Positions 7,632-17,054 of a stretch of DNA of 64,000 nucleotides are shown piece after piece (the first letter of the stretch is position 1; each line of letters begins with the position of its first letter). The notes beneath the pieces are model-generated. The model searched no databases. It was not told where the DNA came from and saw nothing but the letters and a program-made list of their open reading frames with translations. This DNA is from an uncultured Collinsella sp. Its GTDB lineage: Bacteria; Actinomycetota; Coriobacteriia; Coriobacteriales; Coriobacteriaceae. Both the position numbers and the translations under genes were made by a program. Location of the stretch: the NCBI GenBank assembly GCA_900541695.1, contig UQKL01000001.1, forward strand, positions 62,001 to 126,000, given 5' to 3'.

Positions 7632-8459
7632 ATGCAAACTTACGAATCGGACACCAATATCGGCAGCATTAAGATTCTCGCCGTTGATATGGACAAGACG
7701 CTGCTCACCGACGAGCGCGTGTTGCCGCAGGGTCTTGATGAGCGCTTGGACAAGCTCGCCGACGCCGGCATCGTATTCTGCCCCGCTAGCGGACGTCCAG
7801 CCCCCAAGCTCGAGGAGATGTTCGAGGACATCAAGAACCGCCTCGCCTTTTGTCCCGACAACGGAGCGTGCGTCATCTATCGCGGCAGTTATATCTATAA
7901 GAGCAATATCGACGTGGCGCTGTATCAGCAGGTCTTGAGCCGTGTCTCGGAGGATCCTCGCGCCGTTCCCGTCCTGTGCTGCTTCGACGAGTTCTACGTG
8001 CTTGCCCGCGACCATCAATACCACGACGAGATCAGCGTCTACTACAACACGATTAACTACGTCGACACCTTTGAGGGCATTGATATCGAGTCCAACAAGA
8101 TTTCGGTCTTCTTCCCCGGCTACAACGCCGAGCCCGCATTCCGCGAGACCTATAGCCCCGAGTTCTCGGACAAGCTCTACGTCACCAACGCCGGGCGCGA
8201 GTGGATCGACTTTATGAACCTGGGCGTCGACAAGGGCGCCGGCGTCGCGCACCTGTGCGAGCACCTGGGCATCGATATTGCCGATGCTGCCGCCGTGGGC
8301 GACACCTACAACGACATCCCCATGCTGGAGCGCGTCGGTCACAGCTTTATCGTGGACAATGCCGAGGAGCACATGAACGCGCACGCCAAATGGCGCATTC
8401 CGAGCAACAACGACGGGGGCGTACTGACGCTCATCGACGCCATCTTGGCGGCTCGTTAA
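7632..8459 (+). CDS. Cof-type HAD-IIB family phosphatase
   Basis: The 275-residue product is a HAD phosphatase with a C2-type cap. Motif I is DMDKTL (residues 19-24), motif II the serine of CPASGRP, motif III the lysine of GVDKGAG, and motif IV GDTYNDIPML near residue 222. Such Cof/YidA enzymes dephosphorylate sugar phosphates or flavin/pyridoxal phosphates in the cytoplasm; the substrate cannot be assigned. AAAGG upstream of the ATG at 7632 supports the start. It stands alone and converges on polA, with a long inverted repeat immediately after its stop. Confidence 0.88.
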   Translation: MQTYESDTNIGSIKILAVDMDKTLLTDERVLPQGLDERLDKLADAGIVFCPASGRPAPKLEEMFEDIKNRLAFCPDNGACVIYRGSYIYKSNIDVALYQQVLSRVSEDPRAVPVLCCFDEFYVLARDHQYHDEISVYYNTINYVDTFEGIDIESNKISVFFPGYNAEPAFRETYSPEFSDKLYVTNAGREWIDFMNLGVDKGAGVAHLCEHLGIDIADAAAVGDTYNDIPMLERVGHSFIVDNAEEHMNAHAKWRIPSNNDGGVLTLIDAILAAR

Positions 8460-8470
8460 CGTGGCTCGTC

Positions 8471-8600
8471 GGACCTGGCCGGGCGAGGCGGGTAAGTTTT
8501 TCGCTCGGTCAGGTCCTGGGCTCGCTCGGAAAGCACATTAAGTGCTTTCCGGCTCGTGCGGAATCTACGAAAAACTTACCCGCCTCGCCCGGCCAGGTCC
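8471..8600. repeat. Perfect 33-bp inverted repeat with nested core hairpin
   Basis: Arms 8471-8503 and 8568-8600 are perfect reverse complements over 33 bp. Inside lies a 9-bp hairpin, GGAAAGCAC-ATTAA-GTGCTTTCC (8528-8550), followed by CGGCTCGTGCGGAA. The same core occurs at 63955-63990. The element begins 11 nt after the HAD stop codon and lies between convergent genes. Confidence 0.9.
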
Positions 8601-8668
8601 TTGGGTGACTTGCTTGCCGCATGGATGGCGTCTTGGCGCCTAGATACTTTGGCTGATTTTTATTGAAC

Positions 8669-8702
8669 GAAGGACGCTCCTTGTTGATGAGGGGCGTCCT
8701 TC
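8669..8702 (+). terminator. Hairpin between HAD gene and polA
   Basis: A 9-bp stem (GAAGGACGC at 8669-8677 with 8694-8702) is followed on the plus strand by TGGTTTTGTATT. On the minus strand there is no U-run, so polA termination here is less certain. Confidence 0.5.
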
Positions 8703-8737
8703 TGGTTTTGTATTACTTTGGAATTGTGGTCGTGCCC

Positions 8738-11488
8738 TTACTTGGCGTCTGCCCAGGTCACTCCAGTCGAAGCTTCGGCGATTAGGGGGACGCGGAGGTC
8801 TACTACGTGTTCCATGACGTCGCGGACCATGGCGGTGAGGCGCTCGACTTCGTCGACGGGGCACTCAAAGTCCAGTTCGTCGTGTACCTGCAAGATCATG
8901 TGGGCGGCAAAACCCTCTTCTTCCAGGCGGCGGCTTACGCGGGCCATGGCGATCTTGATGATGTCGGCGGCGGTGCCCTGCATGGGGTGGTTCATGGCCG
9001 TGCGCTCACCAAAGCCGCGGAGCTGTGGGTTTTTGGCCTTGAGCTCGGGAATATGGCGTCTGCGGCCATACATGGTCTCGGCATAGCCCGTCTGCTTGGC
9101 ACGCGCCACCACATTGTCGAGGAACGTGCGCACGCCCGGATAGGCCTCGTAGTAGCGGTCGATCATGTCGCGCGCCTCGGCCATCGAGATATGCAGCGAC
9201 TGCGACAGACCATAGGCCTGCTGGCCGTACACGATGCCAAAGTTCACGGCCTTGGCGCGGCTGCGCAGGTCGGGTGTAACCTCGGACACCGGCACGCCAA
9301 ATACACGCGCGGCCGTCTCGGCATGGAAGTCCTCACCCTCGTTAAAGGCACGTACCAGATGTTCATCACCCGAAAGATGCGCGAGCAGGCGCAACTCGAT
9401 CTGCGAGTAGTCCACCGCCAAAAAGACGCTGCCCTCGCCCGCCGAAAACGCCGTCTTGACGGTACGCCCCAGCTCCGAGCGCGTCGGAATGTTTTGCAGA
9501 TTGGGGTCGCTCGAAGACAGACGCCCCGTCGCGGTGATGGTCTGGTTGTACGTGGTGTGCACGCGACCGTCACCACGGCGCAGCGGGCCCAGCGTGTCCA
9601 GATAGGTCGACTTAATCTTGGACTTCTCACGCCAGTCCAAAATCAGGCGCACGATCTCGTGATTGCGGGCAAGATCGCTCAACACCTTGGCGTTGGTCGA
9701 ATAGTAACCGCGCTTGGTCTTCTTGAGGCCCTTGGTCGGAAGCCCCATCACATCAAAGAGCACGTGCGACAGCTGCATGGGACTGCCAATATTAAAGGTC
9801 TCGTCACCCGCCAGGTCGCGAATGCTGCGCTCGACCTCGGCAATCTGGGTCGCCAGACCCTCGGACAGACTGTGCAGGCGGTCGGGGTCCACGAGCATGC
9901 CCGCGCGCTCCATCTTGGCAAGTACCGGAACGAGCGGCATCTCGATGCCATCGAACACGTTGACGGCGTTCTCGCGGGCCATGCAGTCGCGCAACGGCGC
10001 CACGAGCGCCAGCGTCAGAGCAGCAGTACGGGCGGCGGGCGCAGGAGCGTCCTCACCAGCACCCTCTGCGCCGCGCGCCGCAGGCAGCGTCATTTGCAGA
10101 TACATATCGGCAAGATATGCCTCATCGAACTCGGAGCGGTCGGAATCCAGCAGGTAGGCGGCGACCACGGTATCGAAGATACGCGTGGAATCGGCAGCGA
10201 GCGGATCCATGAGCTCGGGCTCAGAGGAATCGATGGGCGAAAGCTCATGCAACAGCGCCTTCATATCTGGGCTCGCCACACGGCCCTCCATAAACAGACG
10301 CGCGAGCACGCCGGCAATCACGCCGTGGACGAAGTTGAAGCCCTCAACCTCAGCCGCCGCACCGCTGTCGCCCTCCTCGAGCGCGAACAGGCCCTTGGAC
10401 GTCGCCAGCCACAGCGTGCGCGTCAGTCCAAAGAGCGCGCCCTCTTCCTTGTCGTCGTCCACCACGGCGGCAATCCACTCGCCTGCCTCGATCGCACGAG
10501 CGATCTCGTCGGCAGCAGCAGCGAGCGCCTCGGCATCGCCGGCGGCAGCGCGCATAACGGGGGGAATCTCAAACGTGCCTGCAGCGGCCGCAGCCCCACC
10601 CTCGCCACCGATCAGTGCCAAGAAACGGTTCTGCATGGCCGTAATGCCGAGCGTGCCCAGCGCCGCGGACACTTCGTCGGCAGAAAACGCCGGGAAGGAC
10701 GTTTCGTCAAAGTCGAGCTCGACAGGCGCATCGGTGCGAATGGTTGCGACCTTGCGGCTCAGCAACGCATCGTCGATGTGCGCACGCAGGTTCTCGCCCA
10801 TCTTGCCCTTGACCTCGTCAGCATGCGCGATGACCTCGTCCAAGCTGCCGTACTGCGCAATGAGCGCGCTCGCCTTTTTGGGGCCGATGCCCGGTACGCC
10901 GGGAATGTTGTCCGACGTATCGCCCTTCAGGCCGTAAAAATCGGGCACGAGCGCCGGCGTAATGCCGTGATACAGGTCATCCACGCTCTCGGGCGTCATA
11001 ATCGCTACGTCGGACAGGCCCTTGCGGGTCGAGACCACGTTGACGTGCTCGGTCACAAGCTGATACATGTCGCGGTCGCCGGTCACCAGCAGCATGTCGC
11101 AGCCTGCCTCCTCACCCAGGCGCGCCATGGTGCCCAGGATATCGTCGCCTTCCCAGCCCTCGGACTGCAGAATCGGCACGTTGAGCGCACCGAGCAGCTC
11201 CTTGATCATCGGAAACTGTGCGTGCAGATCGGGGTCCATGGGCGGGCGCTGCGCCTTATACTGCGGCAGCATCTCCATGCGCACGCGCGGCTTGCCCTTA
11301 TCAAACGCCACGACCACACCGTCGGGGTTAAAGGCATCGATCATCTTGAGAAACATGTTCAGAAAGCCAAAGATCGCGTTGGTGGGGCGACCGTCCGGCG
11401 CATTCATGGTGGGCGGCACGGCGTGGAAGGCGCGGTGCATGAGCGAGTTGCCGTCGATAACGGCAAAGGTGCGGCGCTTGTCAGACAT
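8738..11488 (-). CDS. polA: DNA polymerase I
   Basis: The 916-residue product has an N-terminal 5'-3' exonuclease domain (DGNSLMHRAFHA, then the GLKGDTSDNIPGVPGIGPKKA H3TH segment), a central region and a C-terminal polymerase. Polymerase motif A is DYSQIELRLLAHLSGDE, motif B RSRAKAVNFGIVYG and motif C QVHDELDFE. The DxE and other acidic motifs of the 3'-5' proofreading site are not seen in the central domain, so proofreading is probably lost, as in Bacillus or Thermus Pol I. The enzyme fills gaps in repair and removes Okazaki primers. The start at 11488 follows GAGGTAG; an upstream frame start at 11527 has no support. Confidence 0.96.
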   Translation of the reverse strand: MSDKRRTFAVIDGNSLMHRAFHAVPPTMNAPDGRPTNAIFGFLNMFLKMIDAFNPDGVVVAFDKGKPRVRMEMLPQYKAQRPPMDPDLHAQFPMIKELLGALNVPILQSEGWEGDDILGTMARLGEEAGCDMLLVTGDRDMYQLVTEHVNVVSTRKGLSDVAIMTPESVDDLYHGITPALVPDFYGLKGDTSDNIPGVPGIGPKKASALIAQYGSLDEVIAHADEVKGKMGENLRAHIDDALLSRKVATIRTDAPVELDFDETSFPAFSADEVSAALGTLGITAMQNRFLALIGGEGGAAAAAGTFEIPPVMRAAAGDAEALAAAADEIARAIEAGEWIAAVVDDDKEEGALFGLTRTLWLATSKGLFALEEGDSGAAAEVEGFNFVHGVIAGVLARLFMEGRVASPDMKALLHELSPIDSSEPELMDPLAADSTRIFDTVVAAYLLDSDRSEFDEAYLADMYLQMTLPAARGAEGAGEDAPAPAARTAALTLALVAPLRDCMARENAVNVFDGIEMPLVPVLAKMERAGMLVDPDRLHSLSEGLATQIAEVERSIRDLAGDETFNIGSPMQLSHVLFDVMGLPTKGLKKTKRGYYSTNAKVLSDLARNHEIVRLILDWREKSKIKSTYLDTLGPLRRGDGRVHTTYNQTITATGRLSSSDPNLQNIPTRSELGRTVKTAFSAGEGSVFLAVDYSQIELRLLAHLSGDEHLVRAFNEGEDFHAETAARVFGVPVSEVTPDLRSRAKAVNFGIVYGQQAYGLSQSLHISMAEARDMIDRYYEAYPGVRTFLDNVVARAKQTGYAETMYGRRRHIPELKAKNPQLRGFGERTAMNHPMQGTAADIIKIAMARVSRRLEEEGFAAHMILQVHDELDFECPVDEVERLTAMVRDVMEHVVDLRVPLIAEASTGVTWADAK

Positions 11489-11654
11489 ATTAACTACCTC
11501 GCTTTGGGCTGGGCACGGTTTGCTCACTCCAGTTTACACGCTCCCCGCCCCGCGGCCACCTCACATCAAGCTCCCCCGCCACCGTGAGCCTGCGCGTGAT
11601 ACGATGGCTCACGGTACATCAACCAGCACGATCGATCCGAAAGGAGCCTGCGTC

Positions 11655-13052
11655 ATGGAGCGTCCCTGCGCATGGAAAAAGTACACGCCACAGCAAATCG
11701 AGGAGCTCGAGGAGCTTTGCCGCGGCTACAAGCAGTTTTTGAGCGAGAACAAGACCGAGCGCCTGTGCGTCAAGACCGGCATCAAGATGGCCGAGGAGGC
11801 GGGCTACGTCGACCTGGAGACCGTGATCGCCGAGGGCCGCGCGCTCAAGGCCGGCGACAAGGTGTACGCCGCCAATCACGGCAAGGACCTCATGCTCGTC
11901 AACCTGGGCACCGCCCCGCTCGAGCAGGGCTTTAACATCCTGGGCGCCCACGTGGACTCGCCGCGCCTGGACCTCAAGCAAAACCCCGCCTTCGAGGCCG
12001 GCGACATGGCCTACCTCGACACGCACTACTACGGCGGCGTCAAGAGCTACCACTGGGTGGCCTCCCCGCTCGCACTCGTGGGCGTCATCTGCAAAAAGGA
12101 CGGCACCACCGTCGACATCAACATCGGCGACAAGGCGGACGACCCGGTCTTTACCATCTCCGACCTGCTGATCCACCTCTCGAGCGAGCAGATGTCCAAG
12201 CCCGCCAAGGACGCCGTCGACGCCGAGATCCTCGACGTGATCGTGGGCGGCCGCCCTGTCAAGTTCGACGAGGACGACAAGGACGCCCCCAAGGAGCCCG
12301 TCAAGCAGATGTTCCTGGACATCCTCAAGGAGCAGTACGACGTCGAGGAGGAGGACTTCCTCTCCGCCGAGATCGAGGTCGTGCCCGCCGGTCCCGCCCG
12401 CGACATGGGTCTCGACCGCTCCATGATTCTGGGCTATGGCCACGACGACCGCGTCTGCGCCTACCCCTCCATGCTCGCCCAGATCAATGTGGCCAACGTG
12501 GAGCGCACGAGCATCACGCTCATCGTCGACAAGGAGGAGATCGGTTCCGTGGGTGCCACCGGTATGACGAGCCGCTTCTTCGAGAACACCGTCGCCGAGA
12601 TCATGACGCTCGCCGGCGAGGATAGCCCGCTGGCCCTTCGCCGCGCACTCGCCCATAGTCGTATGCTCTCCTCTGACGTGTCTGCTGGCTTCGACCCGGG
12701 CTATGCCGGCAAGTTCGAAACCAAGAACGCCGCCTTTATGGGTCGTGGCCTGTGCTTTAACAAGTACACGGGCAGCCGCGGCAAGGGCGGTTCAAACGAC
12801 GCCGACGCCGAGTACGTGGCCCTCGTCCGCGACATCATGGACGAGGCCGGCGTGGACTTCCAGACCTGCGAGCTCGGCCGTGTCAACGCGGGCGGCGGCG
12901 GCACCATCGCCTACATCATGGCCAAGTACGGCATGAACGTCATCGACTCCGGTGTTGCCGTCCTGTCCATGCACGCCCTGTGGGAGGTCGCCAACAAGGC
13001 CGATATCTACGAGGCCTATCGCGGCTACAAGGCCTTCATCGAGCGCGCCTAA
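11655..13052 (+). CDS. M18-family zinc aminopeptidase
   Basis: The 465-residue product matches aminopeptidase I (M18): the metal-binding GAHVDSPRLDLKQNP near residue 100, DKEEIGSVGATGM with the catalytic glutamates, and a C-terminal half with VNAGGGGTIAYIMAKYG and a metal histidine in LSMHALWE. These cytoplasmic dodecamers remove N-terminal residues from peptides. AAGGAG eight bases upstream of 11655 selects this start; the long frame to 11067 runs antisense through polA. It is divergent from polA and followed by yaaA. Confidence 0.92.
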   Translation: MERPCAWKKYTPQQIEELEELCRGYKQFLSENKTERLCVKTGIKMAEEAGYVDLETVIAEGRALKAGDKVYAANHGKDLMLVNLGTAPLEQGFNILGAHVDSPRLDLKQNPAFEAGDMAYLDTHYYGGVKSYHWVASPLALVGVICKKDGTTVDINIGDKADDPVFTISDLLIHLSSEQMSKPAKDAVDAEILDVIVGGRPVKFDEDDKDAPKEPVKQMFLDILKEQYDVEEEDFLSAEIEVVPAGPARDMGLDRSMILGYGHDDRVCAYPSMLAQINVANVERTSITLIVDKEEIGSVGATGMTSRFFENTVAEIMTLAGEDSPLALRRALAHSRMLSSDVSAGFDPGYAGKFETKNAAFMGRGLCFNKYTGSRGKGGSNDADAEYVALVRDIMDEAGVDFQTCELGRVNAGGGGTIAYIMAKYGMNVIDSGVAVLSMHALWEVANKADIYEAYRGYKAFIERA

Positions 13053-13155
13053 CCAACCCTTCATCAGTTGCGGTGAAATACGGACTAAACTGGCCCATCA
13101 ACGGCCAAAACAGACCGTATTCCACCGCAACTTCCTTTTTGGCAGAGGAGAGTCC

Positions 13156-13965
13156 ATGCTGCAGGTCATCATTTCGCCCGCCAAGCAGATGCGCGCGGCC
13201 CAAGATGCTTTTGAAGTCCTGGGCATTCCACCTTTTGTGCACGAGGCGGCTCGCCTCCACCGCGCGCTGCTAGATATCGAACGAAATGAAGGTAGCGGCG
13301 GCCTGCAGGCGCTATGGAACGTGAGTGACAAACTGCTGGGGCCTTGTCTCAACACCCTGCATGAGTTCGGGCCCATCCTGAAAAACGGCGATCTCGACAA
13401 TCCCGCACTCGCCCGTCACCTCTCCCCTGCCGTCATGTCCTACCACGGCATCCAATACCAAAGCATGGCGCCCGAGGTCATGGATGCCGCACAGCTCGAC
13501 TGGCTGCAAAGCCATCTCTGGATCCTCTCGGGACTCTATGGATGCGTGCGCCCCTTCCACGGCGTGTCGCCCTATCGGCTCGAAATGGGAGCCAAGCTCG
13601 CCGTCGACAACGCCCGTGACCTCTATGCGTTTTGGGGCGACAAACTTGCATGCGCCATTGCGCCGACCGGCTCCAACACCACGGTCGTCAACCTTGCCAG
13701 CGTGGAGTACGCCAAGGCCGTTCTACCCCATCTCGCAGGCGACGCCACAACCATCACTTGTCTCTTTGGCGAAGGTGTCCGCAACGGCAAGCCCATCCAG
13801 CGATCGACCGCCAGCAAAAAGGCACGCGGCTCCATGGTGCGCTGGATGGCAGAAAACAAGCTCGAGGATGTAAGCGGGCTCACCGCGTTCGACGTTGGTT
13901 ATCGTCACCTTCCCGAGCTTTCAAATAAAAACACTTTGGTCTTCCTGAACGAACAGACCTTGTAG
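13156..13965 (+). CDS. yaaA: Peroxide stress protein YaaA (UPF0246)
   Basis: The 269-residue product has the family opening IISPAKQM and the central PFHGVSPYRLEMGAKL with its PYRLEMG signature. A NGKPIQRSTASKKARG segment near residue 215 matches the family's positively charged cleft. In E. coli, YaaA limits free iron and protects DNA during hydrogen peroxide stress; the biochemical activity is DNA-binding related and not settled. The start follows GAGGAG. A direct role in this anaerobe is inferred from the family only. Confidence 0.9.
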   Translation: MLQVIISPAKQMRAAQDAFEVLGIPPFVHEAARLHRALLDIERNEGSGGLQALWNVSDKLLGPCLNTLHEFGPILKNGDLDNPALARHLSPAVMSYHGIQYQSMAPEVMDAAQLDWLQSHLWILSGLYGCVRPFHGVSPYRLEMGAKLAVDNARDLYAFWGDKLACAIAPTGSNTTVVNLASVEYAKAVLPHLAGDATTITCLFGEGVRNGKPIQRSTASKKARGSMVRWMAENKLEDVSGLTAFDVGYRHLPELSNKNTLVFLNEQTL

Positions 13966-14005
13966 AACCACCGCTACTTTTGAATGTGCTGCCTAGGCAC
14001 GGCGT

Positions 14006-14521
14006 CTATTCCGCCAAGCCGTCGGCTTTGGCAATTTCATTTGTCGAACCGTCCTGATAGGCAATCTTGACGTGCTCGACCTCGGACACCGCAACACCCG
14101 TCGGAGGCTCCAGACGCCATTCCGTCAAGGCGATATCCATGGTCGTGGGCACATCCCCTTGACCTTTGAGCTCAACCAACAGCGTCTTAAGCGACGCATC
14201 GAAGGTCGCGCGCTCGATCTCTTCACCAGGAATGGAACCACCGCTCAGCTGCAGCTGGACAAACTCGTCGCGCGGATACCAATAGTCGCCCGGCGCGGCA
14301 ACGGTGTTGCCGCCCGTAACTTTCACTGTCATGATCGGCAGGGCATCGTCGGCCTCAAACTCCCATGCAGCGCCGCCGCGACCACCAAACGTCCAGATAC
14401 AAAAGGCAATCACCAGCACGGCAAGCACCGCAAAACCAATCGCGACAAGGCCATGGTGCGCACGGCTCTCCTCGGCCGATACATCCCATTGCGTCTCTCG
14501 ATATAGATGCTTGTCTTCCAT
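14006..14521 (-). CDS. Hypothetical membrane-anchored protein
   Basis: The 171-residue product has a charged N-terminus, one transmembrane helix (about residues 25-45, GLVAIGFAVLAVLVIAFCIW) and a roughly 125-residue outer domain rich in beta-prone sequence ending in KADGLAE. There is no signal-peptidase site or lipobox, so it is probably a type II single-pass protein. I do not recognise a family. GGGGAGG precedes the ATG. It is divergent from thiC, but nothing links it to thiamine. Confidence 0.75.
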   Translation of the reverse strand: MEDKHLYRETQWDVSAEESRAHHGLVAIGFAVLAVLVIAFCIWTFGGRGGAAWEFEADDALPIMTVKVTGGNTVAAPGDYWYPRDEFVQLQLSGGSIPGEEIERATFDASLKTLLVELKGQGDVPTTMDIALTEWRLEPPTGVAVSEVEHVKIAYQDGSTNEIAKADGLAE

Positions 14522-14593
14522 GTTCGCCTCCCCATGGACATGCTCATCGCGTCAATCGTACCCATTCAGGCTATACTTGAGCCCACCACATAA

Positions 14594-14684
14594 ACGGGGA
14601 GCTTGCAGGACAAGACGGCAGGCTGAGACTGGGCGCGCCCGCCCTGACCCGCAAACCTGATATGGGTAATGCCAACGAAGGGAG
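14594..14684 (+). ncRNA. TPP riboswitch (THI element) of thiC
   Basis: The hallmarks of the thiamine pyrophosphate aptamer are present in order: ACGGGGAGC at 14594, GGCTGAGA at 14621-14628, GACCC, ACCTGATATGGGTAATGCC near 14655-14673, and CGAAGGGA closing the P1 stem near 14684. The AAGGGAG that serves as the thiC ribosome-binding site is part of the P1 3' strand, so ligand binding should block translation initiation directly. Confidence 0.95.
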
Positions 14685-14692
14685 CCGTGCCA

Positions 14693-16027
14693 ATGAGCAC
14701 ACAGACCGAGCCCAAGCTCGTCACGCAAATCGACTTCGCCCGCGCCGGGCAGATCACACCGCAGATGAAGGAGGTCGCCGAGCGCGAGCATCGCGACCCC
14801 GAGTACATCCGCGAACGCGTGGCCGACGGCCGCATCGCCATCCCCGCCAACATCGTGCACATCAAAAAGGGCATGCGCGCCTTTGGCGTCGGCGAGGGCC
14901 TGTCCACCAAGGTCAACGTGAACCTGGGCATCTCGGGCGACAAGGCCGACGCCGCCGAGGAATGGAAGAAGGTCAAGATCGCCGAGGACTTTGGCGCCGA
15001 CGCCATCATGGACCTCTCCAACTCGGGCAAGACACGCCAGTTCCGCCAGCAGCTCATCGACGAGACGCCGCTCATGGTGGGCACCGTCCCCATGTACGAC
15101 GCCATCGACTACATGGAAAAGCCGCTGGTCAAGCTTACCAAGGACGACCTGCTCGAGGTCGTGCGCGCACACGCCGAGGACGGCGTGGACTTTATGACCA
15201 TCCACTGCGGCATCAATAAATCGGTCATCAAAACTTTCAAGGAGACCGGCCGCCTTATGAACATCGTCAGCCGCGGCGGCTCGCTGCTGTTTGGATGGAT
15301 GGAGGTCACCGGCAACGAGAATCCGTTCTACGAGTTCTACGACGAGGTGCTCGAAATCTGCCACGAGTACGACGTGACCATCTCGCTCGGCGACTCCTGC
15401 CGCCCGGGCTGTCTCTACGATTCCAACGACGCCACCGAGACCGCCGAGATGATTGAGCTCGGCAAGTTGTGCAAGCGCGCCTGGGCCGCCGGCGTCCAGG
15501 TTATGGTCGAGGGACCGGGCCACATGGCGCTCGACGAGATCGCCGCCAATATGAAGCTGCAGAAGCGCCTGTGCCACAACGCCCCGTTCTATGTGCTCGG
15601 GCCGCTGGTGACCGATATCGGCGTGGGTTACGACCACATCACCGCAGCCATCGGCGGCGCTATCTCCGCGAGCTCGGGCGCCGACTTCCTGTGCTACGTG
15701 ACGCCCGCCGAACACCTGTGCCTGCCCAACGCCCAGGACGTGCTCGACGGCCTCATGGCCACCAAGATCGCCGCACACGCCGCCGACATCGCCAAGAAGG
15801 TGCCCCACGCCCGCGACATGGACGACAAGATGGGCCAGGCACGCCGCAAACTCGACTGGGATGCCATGTGGAAGTGCGCTCTCGACCCGGTCACTGGTAA
15901 GAAGCGCTACGAGGAATCCCCCGCCGCCACCGAGGGCACCTGCACCATGTGTGGCAAGATGTGCGCCGTCCGCACCGTCAACAAGGTGTTCGAGGGCACG
16001 ACGATCGATCTTGGCATGGAGGATTAG
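14693..16027 (+). CDS. thiC: Phosphomethylpyrimidine synthase
   Basis: The 444-residue product converts aminoimidazole ribotide to HMP phosphate, the pyrimidine half of thiamine, by non-canonical radical SAM chemistry. It is the shorter form without the N-terminal plant/proteobacterial extension. Core motifs GDSCRPGC, EGPGHMALDEI and the metal-binding GVGYDHITAAIGG are intact. The C-terminal cluster motif reads CTMCGKMC, that is C-X2-C-X3-C, a spacing I associate with short archaeal/clostridial-type ThiC. The start at 14693 lies just after the riboswitch; an ATG at 14669 would lie inside the aptamer. Confidence 0.96.
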   Translation: MSTQTEPKLVTQIDFARAGQITPQMKEVAEREHRDPEYIRERVADGRIAIPANIVHIKKGMRAFGVGEGLSTKVNVNLGISGDKADAAEEWKKVKIAEDFGADAIMDLSNSGKTRQFRQQLIDETPLMVGTVPMYDAIDYMEKPLVKLTKDDLLEVVRAHAEDGVDFMTIHCGINKSVIKTFKETGRLMNIVSRGGSLLFGWMEVTGNENPFYEFYDEVLEICHEYDVTISLGDSCRPGCLYDSNDATETAEMIELGKLCKRAWAAGVQVMVEGPGHMALDEIAANMKLQKRLCHNAPFYVLGPLVTDIGVGYDHITAAIGGAISASSGADFLCYVTPAEHLCLPNAQDVLDGLMATKIAAHAADIAKKVPHARDMDDKMGQARRKLDWDAMWKCALDPVTGKKRYEESPAATEGTCTMCGKMCAVRTVNKVFEGTTIDLGMED

Positions 16028-16122
16028 CCTTTACAGGGTAATCGCCAGCAAGCCTTCTGCAACGCCCGTCAATTGTTGACTTGTGAACATTTGCTTACAT
16101 TTGCGTAAAGATTGCATCGCCC

Positions 16123-16163
16123 GCCCGGGTTCGGCATACAGCCGGCCCGGGCATCTTTATAAT
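16123..16163 (+). promoter_or_regulatory. Hairpin and -10 box between thiC and thiD
   Basis: GCCCGGG (16123-16129) pairs with CCCGGGC (16146-16152), with an inner CGGC/GCCG extension, and is followed by ATCTTTAT, so it may end part of the thiC message. TATAAT at 16158-16163 is a perfect -10 box about 45 bp before the thiD start, but no good -35 sits 17 bp upstream. Confidence 0.45.
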
Positions 16164-16208
16164 GCGGATTGAAGACCCATTTGAATCCGACCGAACAAGG
16201 GAGCGAAC

Positions 16209-17039
16209 ATGGATCGCAGCAAGGTACCTGCCGTCCTGTCCATCGCAGGATCCGATTCCAGCGGCGGCGCCGGCATTCAGGCCGATATCAAGACTATCAC
16301 GGCGCACCGTCTGTATGCAGAGACGGCCATCACGGCCATCACCGCACAGAACACCCTGGGCGTCACCGCCGTGCAGGACATCTCCCCCGATATTGTCGCG
16401 GCGCAGATCGATGCCGTCTTTGACGATATCCGCCCCAACGCCGTCAAAATCGGCATGGTCTCCTCTGCCGAGATTATCGAGGTTATCGCCGAGCGCTTGA
16501 GCGCCTGGGATGCGCAGAATATCGTCGTCGACCCCGTCATGGTTGCCACCTCGGGCGCTCGCCTCATCGCCGAGGATGCTGCCGAGGCGCTCACCCACTG
16601 CCTGTTCCCGTTGGCGACCGTTATCACGCCCAATATTCCCGAGGCCATGGCGCTGCTCGACTACGAGGTCGATTCCGAGCGCACGCAGCAAAACGCCGCC
16701 ATGCTCCTCACCCGCCGCTTTGGTTGCGCATCCCTCGTTAAGGGTGGGCATCTTGTCAACGAGACCAACGATGTATTGGCCGAACCCGCGCCACTCGATA
16801 ACGAAGGCAACCATATGGGCGATCCGCTCACCACGTGGTTCCGCCACAAGCGCATCGAGACCGGCAACACGCATGGCACCGGCTGCACGCTTTCATCCGC
16901 CATCGCCTGCGCATTGGCGCAGGGCATGGATCTTGCCGACGCCGTCAACGCCGGCAAGGCCTACCTAACGGGCGCTCTCGCCGCCGGCTTTGACATGGGC
17001 AAAGGCTCCGGCCCTGTCAACCACATGTGGCAGTATTAA
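16209..17039 (+). CDS. thiD: Hydroxymethylpyrimidine (phosphate) kinase
   Basis: The 276-residue ribokinase-fold protein phosphorylates HMP and HMP-P to HMP-PP. The N-terminal SIAGSDSSGGAGIQAD substrate loop, the KIGM segment near residue 80 and the C-terminal anion-hole motif GNTHGTGCTLSSAIA near residue 225 are canonical for ThiD. AGGGAG lies upstream of 16209. It follows thiC on the same strand after 181 bp, so both HMP steps are encoded together; no thiE, thiG or thiazole genes are in the window, suggesting the thiazole half is made elsewhere or salvaged. Confidence 0.94.
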   Translation: MDRSKVPAVLSIAGSDSSGGAGIQADIKTITAHRLYAETAITAITAQNTLGVTAVQDISPDIVAAQIDAVFDDIRPNAVKIGMVSSAEIIEVIAERLSAWDAQNIVVDPVMVATSGARLIAEDAAEALTHCLFPLATVITPNIPEAMALLDYEVDSERTQQNAAMLLTRRFGCASLVKGGHLVNETNDVLAEPAPLDNEGNHMGDPLTTWFRHKRIETGNTHGTGCTLSSAIACALAQGMDLADAVNAGKAYLTGALAAGFDMGKGSGPVNHMWQY

Positions 17040-17054
17040 GATTCGCAGCCCAAA

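Noticed and set aside
7280..7672. 130-codon plus-strand ORF in the argG upstream region
   Set aside because: No ribosome-binding site, atypical composition, and it overlaps the HAD gene start in another frame.
8807..11587. 926-codon open frame on the plus strand across polA
   Set aside because: It is the GC-rich antisense shadow of polA: no ribosome-binding site, and the His/Arg/Gly-rich translation has no domain features.
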